NCBI GenBank assembly: GCA_030248195.1
Contig: JASAND010021984.1
Coordinates: 1 to 64,000, forward strand
Source: Trissonchulus latispiculum
Lineage: Eukaryota; Nematoda; Enoplea; Enoplida; Ironidae
DNA length: 64,000 nt
Reading direction: 5' to 3'
Below are positions 12,301-24,174 of the stretch, in pieces. The notes beneath the pieces were generated by a model, which was given only the letters and a program-made list of their open reading frames with translations, was not told the origin of the DNA and searched no databases. How positions within the stretch are numbered: position 1 is the first letter of the stretch; each line of letters starts with the position of its first letter. Position numbers and translations under genes: made by a program.

Positions 12301-12790
12301 TTGATGGAGGACCAGCATCTCAGCTTCAATCTCCGCAACTGGTGGTTGGTGCACATGAGCCTCTGATTCAAAGCGGATACACCTTTGTTTAGTTAGCAAC
12401 AGATGCTGTGCGGCTGTATCTTGCATATGAGCTTTAACTGCTAAATACTAATACAACTACTGAAAATGTGGGAACATAATGGTGACTGCTCCAGACTCTC
12501 CTAGTGATAGTCAACTGCGACTAAAAAAAGAGAGGGAGGGAGCGATATATATGTAAACAGTCACGTATAGTTTTCTATTCGGCGTAACGGTTATCAATTG
12601 TTGGGGAATGTAGCACATGTAATTATATAAGTTGCATCTTCATATCATCCTTCTGTTTTTCATTGTACAAAGCTCAATTTTGTCGCTACTTTTCCAAAAT
12701 GAAATACATGGCTGGAAGCTCTGGATGCAAAAAGACCACAATCGGCGCAAAAGCTTTCGGTTTGTCTCTTAGCCCAAGCCATCTGCTATA
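9389..12790. other. Non-coding interior of the PolB element
   Basis: No protein family is recognised. A trinucleotide-like run (ctgctgctgctgttgtta and similar) covers 10295-10336, giving Ala/Val-rich frames. At 11140-11215 the minus strand has a tRNA box-B-like gagttcgagtcccgcc, probably a SINE fragment. A 115-codon minus-strand frame (11214-11561) has no recognisable motif. Confidence 0.4.
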
Positions 12791-12799
12791 CAGGCTTAA

Positions 12800-13190
12800 A
12801 GGAAAAGGTAATGTGACCCCTGGAGAGAACTCCAACCTACAGAAGGTTATAGGGTGCCGGTGCTTATCTCCGGATTCACAGCCCGAAGCCAGGAGCGACA
12901 ACTCTAATGTTGACTACATCGGTGGAAGAGGGGCCAGCCCTTCATCAGGGAAGAATCATCATTCCCCTTTCGCCAGAACACAGACTCCTGTTACCTTCCC
13001 ACCGCAGTGGTACCCATTTACCGACCAGTTAAGGATAGACAGCTGGGTTGGCTGGAGCCCACTGCGAACCGATATGTGATTAGTCCCTTGCTCAAGGGGA
13101 TTTGCGAAAGCCTTGTGACAGCGGGGTTTCGAACCTAGGATCGTAAGATCTCTAGTCGAACACCTTACCACTCGGCCATCGCGGCACAGG
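12800..13190 (-). mobile_element. tRNA-Ser-like SINE
   Basis: On the minus strand a tRNA-like head carries box A (TGGCCGAGTGG, 13168-13178) and box B (GGTTCGAAACC, 13125-13135). The head resembles tRNA-Ser, but the anticodon stem does not pair properly. A body follows with ccttgagcaaggg and actggtcggtaaatgggtac. The latter resembles the conserved central domain known from several metazoan SINE families. These are RNA polymerase III promoter features of a short retroposon, not a working tRNA gene. Confidence 0.65.
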
Positions 13191-13209
13191 CTCCGCAAGG
13201 TAAAGGCTT

Positions 13210-13490
13210 GTCCATGGAGATCCCAGCCATGTTACGATGGTGCCGGTGCTCATTGTGGAACCACGAGTGTCACTTCAAAATTAGGCATCCTTGTAATGAT
13301 ATATGGCATCTGCACCATCTCTTGTTACCTTTCCTCTGCATTGATACTCATTTTAAAGACCAGCTAAGAGAGGATAATTGGTTTGGTTAGGCACAAGTAA
13401 GGATTGGCGTTATGGGAATCGACCCACCTATCGCAAGGTCGAAGATCTAGCCAGTGTCTTAGACAGCTCATCCATCTCAACTCATAGCGG
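13210..13490 (-). mobile_element. Second tRNA-derived SINE
   Basis: The minus strand shows box A (TGGATGAGCTG, near 13465-13475) and a box-B-like ggtgggtcgattccc (near 13405-13419). The body runs to lower coordinates and abuts the first SINE. Boundaries are approximate. Confidence 0.5.
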
Positions 13491-13952
13491 CTATATTGAC
13501 TTTGGAATGTCGGACGAAGCTATTCTTCACTATCTTGTGTATGAATAGTTAATTGCTGTCTTACAAGATGTAACCTATTAGCTAAACCTTGTGTGTCAGC
13601 AGTCAGACAACGTAGTAGTTGCAGTTATATTAGCTATAACGAATAGGGAAACACAATGGTTATTCCCCTAATAGGATCTCTTGGCTGAGTATTCCGACAG
13701 CGAACATGCACAACAGCAGCAGCAGCGGCAGCAGCAAGAACAAGAGTGATCAGCATTCATACCTCCTTGCTTTGAACAGTCGGCCGTTTATTTAGTTCAT
13801 GAAAAAGCACAGACGTTCTTCTTATAACATCAGGGGCAGAAGCGACTCCAATTATGCTCTGTTTCTGCGCTTGGGACCTGCCAAAGTAATAAAAAGAATG
13901 AACGAACTCTCAACTTATCATTACTAACAACCTCATTTCAGGAAACTCAACT

Positions 13953-16900
13953 ATGGATTTCATATGCAACATATGCCGTGCTACGTTCAAGCATCGCCCA
14001 AGTCTCATCAGACATAAGCGATCCCACAGAGAAAGCAACGAGACATTGGAATGCAATGATTGTGGGCAAGGATTTACAAGACGTGATAGCCTAAAGCGAC
14101 ACAAACGTAACTGTGCAACTTCAAGCGATCATGGTGAAGACAGCGCGGTTCCCACTAGTAGCAGCGGACACAATGAAATGGTAAGTTAAAACACGAATAT
14201 TTAAGGTGCATTCATAGTCACGAACGCATGCGAGGGGCGCGTCGACGCCTCTGATTGTAACATGCTGTCTTAACCGTTTATAATCAGTTGTAGTGCATTC
14301 AAGCTCACGAACGCATGCGGACGGTTACGTAAGCGCGTCGACTCACGTCTGCGCGCGTCTGCTAGCGACAGGAACTATGAATGCACCTTAACGTGTTGCA
14401 TTGTATTAATGAAAACCCCCATTAACCAGATTTGAAAAAATGCCCACATATGCGTGCGGTTTGTTTCGGCTCATCGAAGGTGAAAAGAACTGGTTTCAAT
14501 TTGTTAACAGCTATCTTTCTTGTACAAAACTAATTTCACAGAAAAGCCTTCACGAAAACCTAAGGTGCTTTTTAAATCCTGAAAGTAACAGCTATCTCTA
14601 GACCATTGCAGCATGAAACCGGTCAGGACGTAATCGTGAGCCGGACAAGGCATTGACAGGATCTGCCTGATTTAGACTTTGTAACTTAAGCAGTTAACCA
14701 ACTTGTATATCGCAGTGATTGCATTGTTATTGCATACATTTATAATCTGGTAATAAGAGGAACTTTATGTTTTAGGCTAAAATCGAATGCGAACATTGTT
14801 TTCAACGATTCAACACAAACTATGCTCGTGATAGGCATATGACTGAGAGTCATGGAATTGCCAAGCACAAGTGTGAATCTTGTGGCGAAGAATTCAATCG
14901 AAGAGACAATTTAGCTGGTCATATCAGCAGGATACACGGACCTGGACCCAGCTTCCCGAAACAAAAGCGCACGCCTACAGATCTTAGCATTTCCATGTCA
15001 AAACGTCCAAGAATCGAAGAACCCTTGACTCTAGATCCTTCATCAACTCTAACGAAGAAAGCAGAAGCTGAACAGTTATGTGATAACCTGCAACGATCGT
15101 CGATGGAAGTGAAAATAGACACGATCTATGAAAAGCATAAGCAGGACATTCAAACACATCATCACCGGACGAAATACCCAAAGCATCAGGATTTGTTCAA
15201 CTATCAACTGAACTACATGGATCAACAGGAAGTTAAGCAGTACCTGGAAGAAACCTTTGCCGAACAAAGATGTGCTGCAAAGTGGACAATTACAGCAGGC
15301 TTTATCTTGCGGAACATAAACACCGACGAGTTGACGTATTACTATGCGAGTTACAACACCCAGCTGCTTGGGGCCCCAGTAACTGTTGCAAACAGGGAGG
15401 ACTTTAACAAACTGCTGGACAAAGTTGATATGGCTGATCTGCTGGAGTGGGCCAAGCAGCAGCGAACCAATACAAAATATGTAGTGGAACGAGTAACCAA
15501 TATATCAATAATTGTGGATCGTCTTAATGATTTTCCCATTGGAGCGCCAATTGAATTGCCAGCGTACATCAAAAACAACAAGGCTATTAAATCTATGCAG
15601 AGGGGAACCAATGCCAGTTATGATGACAATAAATGTTTCTTCAGGTGCTTAGCTACACATCTCTGCTCAAACAGGAATGTAGACGGTGAAACGCAACAAC
15701 TTTACCGTCAATGGTGCAACTGGATGAAGATTAAAAGGACAGAATACCAATTTGAAGGTGTAACCGTGAATGATATGCCTCAACTGGAAGAAATGTTTCA
15801 AGTAAACATATATGTGTATTCTTTGAGAAATATTCGTGAAAATAGAACGATGGCTGAAGAGCAACAGAAGATGCAAAACAGTAGTGCCGAAAGCTTATTT
15901 TGCACTGGGTTGGACGAGAAAACAACAGCATCGACGAACAAACCAGGTCTCTTGGAACTATTGAAGCAAGCAGATGGTCCTACCATTGACCCATTTCATT
16001 TGCATGATCAAGCTGATGCTATTGAAACCGATGTGATGTACTCATGCGACGATTTGCTTGATTCATACCATCACCGAAGCCCATATATCTTTGATGAATC
16101 TGATGAAATAGTCGCCGAAGACGGCGAATATGATTGCCTCAACATAAGTGGAGGAACTGACATCACTGATCAGGTCACTAATGAGCCGAGTGCTGTAGCT
16201 GAAGAAGGACTGGAGACGACTAAGCAACGCTGTACCAACTTGTTTCAACGGCAGCGACTATTTGCAGACTTGATTTATAGACCGACATCTGCATTTGCTA
16301 CCACTATGTACCTGAATCTTTACGAAGGTCATTTCTCTCTTATCACGGATATACAACAATATTGTAAGGCATGGAGATGCAGTAAATGCGACAAATTCTT
16401 CAACAGAAGGCATAATCACTCACAGCATTTTTCAATTTGCAATGGCGGACAGCCCAGACGAATTTATCCTGGCGGAGGTTGGGGAAGAACCAAAACAATA
16501 CTGGATATGTTACAAGAAGAAGGACTCAAAGTACCCAGCAAGCGATATAAGTTTCGATGCACGTACGACTTTGAGGCTTACTTTCATGATTTGAATAAAA
16601 CATCAGCTTCTGGAAAACTGAAGATAACTAAATTACTGATACCAGCATCAGTTAGCGTAGCTTCTAACGTTCCTGGATTCGAGCAACCACGTTGTTTCAT
16701 AAGCAATGGCAACCCAACACAACTGATTGCGGACATGTTTCACCACATCAAGCTCATAGCCGCTGCAGCCAGAGAAATTACACTGGAGCACTTCCAGGAA
16801 CTTTATGACTTAGTTCAGGAGAAGGCAGCAGAACATCACAAGTACTTGACCAAGCTTAAAGAAAACAGGCAAAATGCCATTGACGACGATAGCACGGAAG

Positions 16901-19398
16901 CTGCAGAAGCTGAAAGCAAGCGTTGGTCTAAGTACTTCAATAAGTTGGAGCGCTACGTTAGCCAATTACCTGTGATTGGATTTAATTCGGCCAAATTCGA
17001 TCTGATTAAGCAATATTTCATTCCCTTTCTTATCAAAGCCAACGAGCCAGTTTACTCCCCTATAAAGAAAGGTCGCTCATACCTCGTCATTGGCACTCCT
17101 ACTATGCTATTCTTAGATATGGCTAACTACTTGGCAGCAGGTACGAGTTATGAAGCTTTCCTTAGATCGTTTCAGGTGGAACAACGAAAAGGGTGGTGGC
17201 CATATGAATGGTTCACTTCCCTGAAGAAGCTCGAATACAAGCAACTGCCACCAAAAGAAGCGTTCAAATCAACTTTAAAGCAGACTGAAATGACAGACCA
17301 AGAATATGAGGAAGTTCAAAATATTTGGTTAAGTGAAGGTTTCAAATCAATGAAGGATATGTTAGTCTGGTACAATAATGGAGATGTTGTTCCGTTCTTG
17401 GAAGCGGTTGACAAAATATGGAACTTATTTTTGGAATTGAAGATTGACATTTTCAAAGAAGCAGTTTCATTGCCCGGCGTTGCCTTGCGGGATTTGGGAA
17501 GACGTGTGCCAAGTAAAACCATATTCGCTCTATGGAATGATGAAACTGGTTATTTGCAACATCTAGTGCGGGCAAACTTTGTCGGCGGCCCATCGATAGT
17601 ATTTAAAAGGATGCACGTAGTTGGTAAAACCTGTATTGGCAACAAAGCTGTGAAGTCAATCGTGGGATATGATGCAAATGCGCTCTATCTCTATTCGATG
17701 TGCCAAGAGCTGCCGACAGGTTTGTTTAGAATCTGGAAGCCTACGTCTGAAAATGATGTCGGGCACAAACTAGAGTGCAGACCAACGGAAAACTTTACCA
17801 ATGATGCAAAATATCGGTTTGAAAGTGCAGTCAAGGATAATATGAGAAAACCATTTCGGACAGTCTTCAACTATAATTATTCACGAAAGGAATTGTGCTT
17901 TTTGCACTTTCAAGCCCGTGACATCAGAGCTGCAATAAAGGTTTCTACCGGAGTTGATGAAGATGTGTGGATACAACATGCCTTCAATGGGGGTCAGAAG
18001 GGTTTTCAGAAAGGAAAGTCTAACTACAGAGTTGATGGCTATATTCCATATTGCTCTCTTTATAATTCTCCTGTAATACTGCAGTTCCATGGTTGTTTCT
18101 ATCATGGCCACAACTGCTCATTGACAGCTAGCATGGATTCTAATCTCAAACGACAGCGCGCTAAACGAACCAAAGAGATGGAAGATTTTTTGATGACCCA
18201 AAATGCTAAATATATCAGAATGTATGAATGTGAGTTTCACCAGCATTACAGTGACGAACTGAAGAATTACGTGGGATGGTCCAAGAATGCTTCAGCAACA
18301 GCTGCTGATTTGCTGTGTCGGGTGAAGCGAATTGTCGACGAATTCTTTGGATTGATTGAGGTTGACATTCAAGTTCCATGCTGGGACACAAAAGCAAGAA
18401 AGTTCTTTCAAGAATTCCCACCAATTTTCAAAAATGTTGACATAAGCATTGAAGATATTGGCTCTATCATGAAGGAGTATGCCAATAAAGCAGGGCTTCT
18501 AAATAAACCTCGCAGATCGTTGATTTCTAGCTACTTCGGTGATAAGATTTTGCTGGCAACCCCTTTGCTGAAGTACTATATGAATCTAGGATTGGTTGTA
18601 ACCCGAATTTATCAAGCAATCGAATTTGAAAAAGGAGAAAGTGTATTTGCAAACCTGCAAGAAGAAATAGCTCAGCACCGACGAAATGCAGATAGAGACC
18701 CGTCTTTGAAAATGAAGGGTGAGCTGTGGAAACTACTTGGCAATTCATACTACGGAAAATGTTGCATGGATGTCGAGAAACACGAAGATGTCTACTTCAC
18801 AAGTGAGCGAGAAGCCGGGGTTTTATCCAATGATGGACGATTTCGAAGCAAGGAAGAAATTGCAGATGGAGTTTATGAAGTGTGTATGGCGAAGAAGCAA
18901 GTTGTATTCAAATTGCCTAATCTAATTGCTTTCTTTGTTTACTCACATGCAAAGAAACGAATGCTCCAATTCTACTACGACTTCCTGAAGCGTGTAATTC
19001 CAAACGACTTCGAGTTAATTCAAATGGACACAGACTCACTTTATTTCGCAATGACAGAAGAATCGATTGAGCATATTGTGACGAAAACCGGGCAAGAACA
19101 AGTTTATGCTGATCTGGGCAAGAAATTTTTAGCACTCAATGAGCATAATCAACGAACACCAGGTCTTTTTAAATTGGAGTGGAAAGGCGATGGAATGATA
19201 GCTCCGTGTAGCAAAACATATTTCGGCTGGAAAGACGATAGTGAGGAAACGCCGAAGTATTCAACTAAAGGACTTTCGAAAAAGAACGCCATCACACGAG
19301 AGATGTTTTTGGAAGTTTTGCAAACCAGAGCTAAGAAAGGTGGAGTCAACAGAGGCTTCCTTGTTAAGAACAATGCGCTGGTTTCCTATGAACAGTAA
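13953..19398 (+). CDS. Zinc-finger protein-primed type B DNA polymerase, two exons
   Basis: Exon 1 is 13953-14180 (76 codons, phase 0, donor atg|gtaagt). The intron is 14181-14775 (acceptor gttttag). Exon 2 runs from 14776 to the TAA at 19398, for about 1616 residues in total. Four C2H2/C2HC zinc fingers come first, two per exon. A CFFRCL segment near residue 361 and GHFSLI near 590 look like the Cys and His of a papain/OTU-like fold often found in these polymerases. DNA polymerase motifs follow, in spliced numbering: Exo I YDFEAYF (~672), Exo II GFNSAKFDL (~811), Exo III YNNGDVVPFL (~942), Pol A YDANALY (~1041), Pol B LLGNSYYGK (~1395) and Pol C MDTDSLYF (~1492). All catalytic aspartates are present, so it looks intact. 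It should copy element DNA. An AATAAA occurs near 19517. Length and N-terminus match large invertebrate PolB genes rather than cellular polymerases. Confidence 0.88.
14201..14391. mobile_element. 191-bp TTAA MITE inside the PolB intron
   Basis: The ends are perfect: TTAAGGTGCATTCATAGT and ACTATGAATGCACCTTAA. The interior is GC-richer with repeated acgaacgcatgcg. TTAA is on both sides. A related copy lies at 22261-22448. Confidence 0.85.
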
Positions 19399-19959
19399 AG
19401 AGACAGCTTATCATACTTCTACCCTAAGAGACGTGTTCTGGAGGATCACGTGTCCACGTTACCCTTGGACATATAAACATTGATCGCATAATCAGTCTGT
19501 ATTTCTCTGACTCTGTAAATAAACTTATGTGACTATGATATCTTGATTGTTGGTGAAATATGTCTGCTAAATACATCGTCAGAATTTGAAAAATGTTTGA
19601 CTAGGCTTGTGTACAGAACTACTTTCATTTGTTAAGCGTTTACTTACACACAACTTCGATTAGTTTCATGATTATGCCTAATAAGAATTTGTAGTATGTA
19701 CGTATGCTCAGCAGGTTGTAATATTGCAAGTAACATGAGTAGTACAGTTAACGGAAGTGTCAGACATAAGAGAGAAACGACAGCTCATAAGCAGCTGCTC
19801 CCAAAACCCATTTCAAAACAGCTGATCATGAGCAACAACTATAGTAGGCTGCGAATCTGAAAACCAGGTTGCTGAACTCAGAAGATGTCACTTAAAAATT
19901 GTGAATTATTCACCGCTGTGACCACTCCAAAGTAGCCGCAGGAAAATAAGTTGTACAAA
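19399..19959. other. 3' flank of the PolB gene
   Basis: A polyadenylation signal AATAAA occurs near 19517, about 120 bases after the stop. No other gene is recognised before the right sub-terminal repeats. Confidence 0.5.
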
Positions 19960-20635
19960 GTATAACCACTCAGGAGTAGCCACTTGTAAGTAAGTATTCA
20001 GGTGTAGCCGCCGAAATAGCCACCTGAAAGTGGTCAACTCATAAGGAATCGCTCAGATGCAGTCACTCCGGTATAACCGCTAAAGGCGGCTGCAGGAATC
20101 AAGGTCTAGCCGCTCAATTAGCCGCAGGAAACAAGGTGTAGCCGCTCAGTTAGCCGCAGGAAACAAGGTGTAGCCGCTCAGTTAGCCGCAGGAAACAAGG
20201 TGTAGCCGCTAGAAACAAGGTGTAGCCGCTCAAGTAGCCGCTGTAGCCGCACCCAGAAATACACGTCCTGCTGAGTATATACTACTAAGCTCTATGTTAT
20301 CAGAGCAAAAACTATGCTCTGCACGCTAACGGTCCACCCCCCCCCGCAAATCAGACCCTAGTGACCCCCCCCGCAAATCAGTACCTAGTCGAAACGGGGG
20401 TACGCTCACTCGCTCTATGTTTATGTGCTTAAGCTCAAAACACAAGCAGTGCGTGCGCGAATTTTGTGCCTGCTTTGAGCTTTAGAACACAAACATAGCG
20501 CACAAAATTCTTTGAAGTGAAGGGTCTGATTTGCGGGGGGGGGGGGGTAGTGGGCCGTTAGCGTGCAGAGCATAGTTTTTGCTCTGATAACATAGAGCTT
20601 GCCTAGTGGCATACTCTTATTATTATGTACTCTTG
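19960..20635 (-). repeat. Right terminal inverted repeat, expanded and interrupted
   Basis: This is the complement of the left TIR. The gtagccgc array is longer here, with about three units of roughly 32 bases at 20110-20215. A palindrome (20288-20600) interrupts it. The match to the left TIR resumes at 20601 and ends GTACTCTTG at 20635. Confidence 0.8.
20288..20600. repeat. Palindrome within the right TIR
   Basis: The arms agctctatgttatcagagc and gctctgataacatagagct continue inward (gcacgctaacgg against ccgttagcgtgc) to C-rich and G-rich runs. The left TIR lacks this block at the matching point. A similar body, followed by the same outer end, makes up the MITE at 50024-50361. Confidence 0.75.
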
Positions 20636-20642
20636 GTATAAC

Positions 20643-21146
20643 TGAGTTATACGCACGCTGCACGCTGGGAAGCCGGTCCCTAATCTAAATTGCTGTAGCA
20701 TACAGTTTCCTGCATGCTACAGCAGTGTGTACAGCAGAGCTCCAACCTAGACAGCTCTGCTGCACACCAAAAAATAGGCCTCCCAGCCATGGTCTTTGTT
20801 TATTATACAAGAAACGTTACAGCATACAGTTTATAGCAATCAAAAAGCACATTTTCCTAGTCCGGTCCCAATATTTCTATCTAAAGCATAACAAACAGAT
20901 CCCAGACAGCTATGCAACAGATCCAATCCTCTATTCAACTTCCATTAGCACTGCTCAATTGACTAAGTATGCAAGAACAAGAAACCATTTTCTTACTAAT
21001 TATATACAGCCCATACGGAAAAATTACAAATATTAAAGAATCGATTTTGGAGAAACTTCAGCTAGTTTTGTTTGACCATTTAAGATTTCACATTAAAGAA
21101 TTTTTAAAGTTTGGTATTTCATTTTGCAAGGGAAAGAAAAATTTTC
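20643..21146. other. No gene recognised
   Basis: It begins with tgagttatacgcacgctgca. A related gcagcgtgcgtata lies just outside the left end of the element (near 7931-7944), in inverted orientation. Frames are short and AT-rich. Confidence 0.4.
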
Positions 21147-21222
21147 TCTGAGTGGGAATCGAACCCACACCCTTCAGTTTAAAAGTAAGCCGCGCTAAAC
21201 GACTGCGCCATCGGAATTGCTA
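21147..21222 (-). pseudogene. tRNA-Lys(UUU)-like relic
   Basis: The minus strand shows a good D-arm (GCGC...GCGC), box A (TGGCGCAGTCG), a T-arm (GTGGG TTCGATT CCCAC) and a possible TTT anticodon (CTTTTAA). The anticodon stem does not pair and about two of seven acceptor pairs fail. This is most likely a tRNA pseudogene or SINE head. Confidence 0.5.
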
Positions 21223-21433
21223 CAAAGACTGCTTCCAGTCTTGGCTTTAAGTCAAGACGCCTCCTCCTAAGTTATTCTTACGATTTGTAATTTGACTAAG
21301 TAACACAGTACAGTTACAGTTTGTCAGTTTTTTACAGTTTGTCATGTACTCACGGTTATAGTGGCAAAGAATAGGCAGAACGTTTACTTTCAGCGTTTTT
21401 TAAAATTATGACAAGATCAAGGGTTGGCAGCGT

Positions 21434-22485
21434 TAAGAGTACATAATAGATAAGAGTATGGACCTCTTAACACTAATATATACTAAGCATGCTAGGCATT
21501 CACGGTTCCTGTATCTAAAATTCGCAAAACTTAACCGATCGATCGATCCATTTTGTTAGCTCAGAACAAGTTAAAGATGTAAGCTTAACTTTTAAGTTTA
21601 TTTCTAGCTAACACAAACCTGAATCGAAAAACGGTTTTAAGATTCGTGTTCAGCGACCCCGAAAACCCGTGTTACTTAAAAATTTAAATTTTTTAAAATT
21701 TTAAATTTTTGTCACAGATTGATCAGAAATGTGTTCAAATGCACCCATACCAAGTTTGAGCTCAACCGGTTTAGTTTTGCGAATTTTAGACACAGGTGTG
21801 CTTAGCCGGAAAGGTCACCACTCATGACTGCACGATGATTTAGTATAGTTAGCGTCAGGCTTACGGTAGATTATTTATTAGCAATTTGTATTAATTATAA
21901 CTTATAATTATACAGTGTAGCTTTTTTGCCCTTTCCAATGATATAAGAATTGTTGCATAAAAGGAAAATTCGTAAGAATGTAGTCTGCAACAAGTTTTAT
22001 ATTATTGGAAAGAGCAGAAAAATGCTAAATATTTGCGAAATCAGTTATTTAATTCCATTTACCTAATTAAAGTAATAATTAATTAACAGAAATTACTAAT
22101 AAATTATCTACCGTGACCCTGAGGCTGATTAGCGAATCAGCGTGCAGACATGCGTTTGTATGGAAGCATGTACTTAGTGTAAAGTGGACCCCCGCCGAAG
22201 TTTCGGGCAGGAGGAGGGCTTCCGAGTTAATGCACCCAGCAAGCTTCGTACATAGTAGTATAAAGGTACATTCATAGTTCCAGACGCAAGCAGACGCGCG
22301 TAGACGTCGTAGCGTAAGCGTCTGAATGCGTTCGTGAGCTGAATACACTACAATAATTTTTAAACGGTTAAAGCGGCATGTTACAATCTAGGCGTCTACG
22401 CGCGTCGACGCACATCTCTCTGCGTTCGCGACTATGAATGCACCTTAAGGGTTTCTTTCTCCTCCCTATCTATTATGTACTTTTG
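21434..22485. mobile_element. CAAGAGTA-family element, nested and degenerate
   Basis: The left end is TAAGAGTACATAATAGATAAG and the right end CTATCTATTATGTACTTTTG. An inner inverted pair, ctaaaattcgcaaaact near 21516 and agttttgcgaattttag near 21774, suggests a first unit ending near 21835. No clear target duplication remains. Confidence 0.5.
22261..22448. mobile_element. TTAA MITE, relative of 14201-14391
   Basis: The ends are aaaggtacattcatag and ctatgaatgcacctTAA. It shares the gcgtctacgcgcgtc-rich interior with the copy in the PolB intron. The left TTAA is mutated. Confidence 0.7.
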
Positions 22486-22533
22486 ATAATAGAAAAAGCG
22501 GTATACATTTTATTTGACCTCACAATAGTGGGT

Positions 22534-23537
22534 TTAAGGTGGTGATTCCTTTTGGTGTCATAAAGTTTGAACCGTCATTACTCATTCATTACGTGGAGTT
22601 AGGAAGTTGTTTTTACATCAAAATGTAGTTTTACATTTTGTCGTTTGAATGAGTACAATGAACTCAAGTTTGGTTTTACAAAATTGTTTTACTGTATTTT
22701 AGGAAAAGTTTAATTTTTCAGATTTTTTGCACACTGATGTAAATTTTTTCGACGGACATCTGTCATATCATTCGATACCTCCATTAAATAATTATTGTGA
22801 AATATCTCTTTGCTTTGCAGAAATTAGATTAAATGTGTCTGCAGCCTGAATTTTGCCTTCTTTTCCCAACTTTGTCATGTGATTATTTTAGCTAGAAAGC
22901 AGCAATCACGGTAACTGAAAAAGGGTCTCGGGATATTTTAGTGTTGAACGCATCTGCTAAATGGCAATCCTTCATCTTGCATAATGGATGCTCCACACTC
23001 CCCAGAAAAGAATTGGTCGTCTTGGAAAAATTAAAGCAAATTAATTTAAATTAAAGAAAAATGGCAGCATGTACATAGGCTAGCAACTGCATAGCGACAA
23101 TACCTCAGATAATTGGCATCTGTATTGCCTTCAAAATGATACTCTTGGTTTAATCTTGCGGCATGTGTAACTGAAGAAATAATGGCTTATTTGATTTCTG
23201 CAAAAATGGCAAGTTTTTGAGGCCAAAATGATAAATTTGGCTATATCTCACGATTGGGAAAAAATAGAAAGTTGCTTGGCAAAGCAAAAATGTAGAGCAC
23301 AACGAGGTCTTTCGAATGAACATAATTATAATACTGCAGCTTCCTGCTCAACTGCCATAAATTGGCAAAAACTACCAAGATGGCAAAAAACTAAGAACGC
23401 AAAACGCGAATATTTGAAGCCGGATTGTGCAGAGGGTATTAGAACTAAAATAAGTGTTTTTGGAAAGTTTCTTAAAATTTCAGCTTGGTTTGGGCCGTAA
23501 ACTAACAGTGTGACTCCAAAAGGAATCACCACCTTAA
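22534..23537. mobile_element. 1.0 kb TTAA element
   Basis: TIRs of about 20 bases: TTAAGGTGGTGATTCCTTTT and AAAAGGAATCACCACCTTAA. TTAA borders both ends. The small ORFs inside are not recognisable, so it is non-autonomous. The element at 47586-48611 has related ends. Confidence 0.85.
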
Positions 23538-23615
23538 GATTGAAACTTTCTGTATTTATGTAGCCAGAATTCTATACCTCAAAACTCCTTCTGCTATTAG
23601 TAGTTACTTGAACAG

Positions 23616-23924
23616 CTATACATACGGTTTTGTCCTCGTCTGAGATGAGAAATCTTTCCTACTTTCTGACATGGCCATGTCGTCATCAAATTCGGAAAAG
23701 CATATCAACCACCAGTAAATGAATTTTTTCTGAAGTGCAACTTCAAGACCAGAAACAGAAGAAAGTATGTCACAGGTGTAAGAAAATTCCGGATATTTGC
23801 TTCCATCGACGCCAAACCAACCGCTCGTAGTAAAGCCAGGGTCCTCCATATAACTGGACATTCTTCGGATATCTGAACCAATACAGGCAGAATATATACC
23901 TTCGTCAAAATTAGTAAAAAGCAT
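23616..23924 (-). pseudogene. Decayed kringle-like exon
   Basis: A minus-strand frame contains MEDPGFTTSGWFGV and ends KYPEFSYTCDI. It aligns by eye with the end of the kringle-like exon at 26050-26295 (PGFAC...PWCFTDSEG...CYKTCDI), but most cysteines are missing. It may be a diverged exon of the same gene or a dead copy. Confidence 0.35.
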
Positions 23925-24174
23925 TTAATGCTGCGAACTTTGAAGAAATTTTGCAAGTTCAATCTTGACTATTTGCTTCTACTAATTTTGAAAGCCACTT
24001 CTAGCGATAACTATCGGCACACTTCAGGAAGTAAACGAAGTCATTTTAACTTTAATTTTTTCTAGAAAATTGCTGTTGGCTTTGTGCGTCAAGTTAGTGG
24101 ATTCAGTTGCGTTTTAGTGTTAAGGTGTTAAGGTAAGTTATTCAGTGTTAAGGCATACTGTCTATGCGTTATAC

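Larger units (their letters stand above)
7947..20635. mobile_element. 12.7 kb TIR element carrying a PolB gene
   Basis: The element is bounded by the inverted ends CAAGAGTACATAATAATAAG and its complement, and flanked by a perfect 7-bp duplication (GTATAAC). Inside the TIRs are sub-terminal arrays of gcggctac/gtagccgc. The one large gene is a zinc-finger PolB at 13953-19398, which suggests a Polinton/Maverick relative or another self-replicating element. However, I find no retroviral-like integrase, capsid, protease or packaging ATPase. A 7-bp duplication and a CA terminus are also not the usual Polinton signature, which is about 6 bp and often AG. Much of 8.2-13.9 kb is non-coding and contains SINEs. 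The element is therefore either a shortened, non-autonomous Polinton-like unit or a different class. Short MITEs at 24.2, 42.5 and 50.0 kb use the same ends. Confidence 0.75.

Noticed and set aside
12663..13079. 138-codon plus-strand frame
   Set aside because: It overlaps the tRNA-derived SINE on the other strand and has no motifs.
13120..13180. Functional tRNA-Ser gene
   Set aside because: Boxes A and B are present but the anticodon stem does not pair, and a SINE-like body follows.
7947..20635. Calling the element a complete Polinton
   Set aside because: No integrase, capsid, protease or ATPase could be recognised, and the ends and duplication length differ from the usual ones.
21147..21222. 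Functional tRNA-Lys gene
   Set aside because: The anticodon stem fails to pair and the acceptor stem has mismatches.
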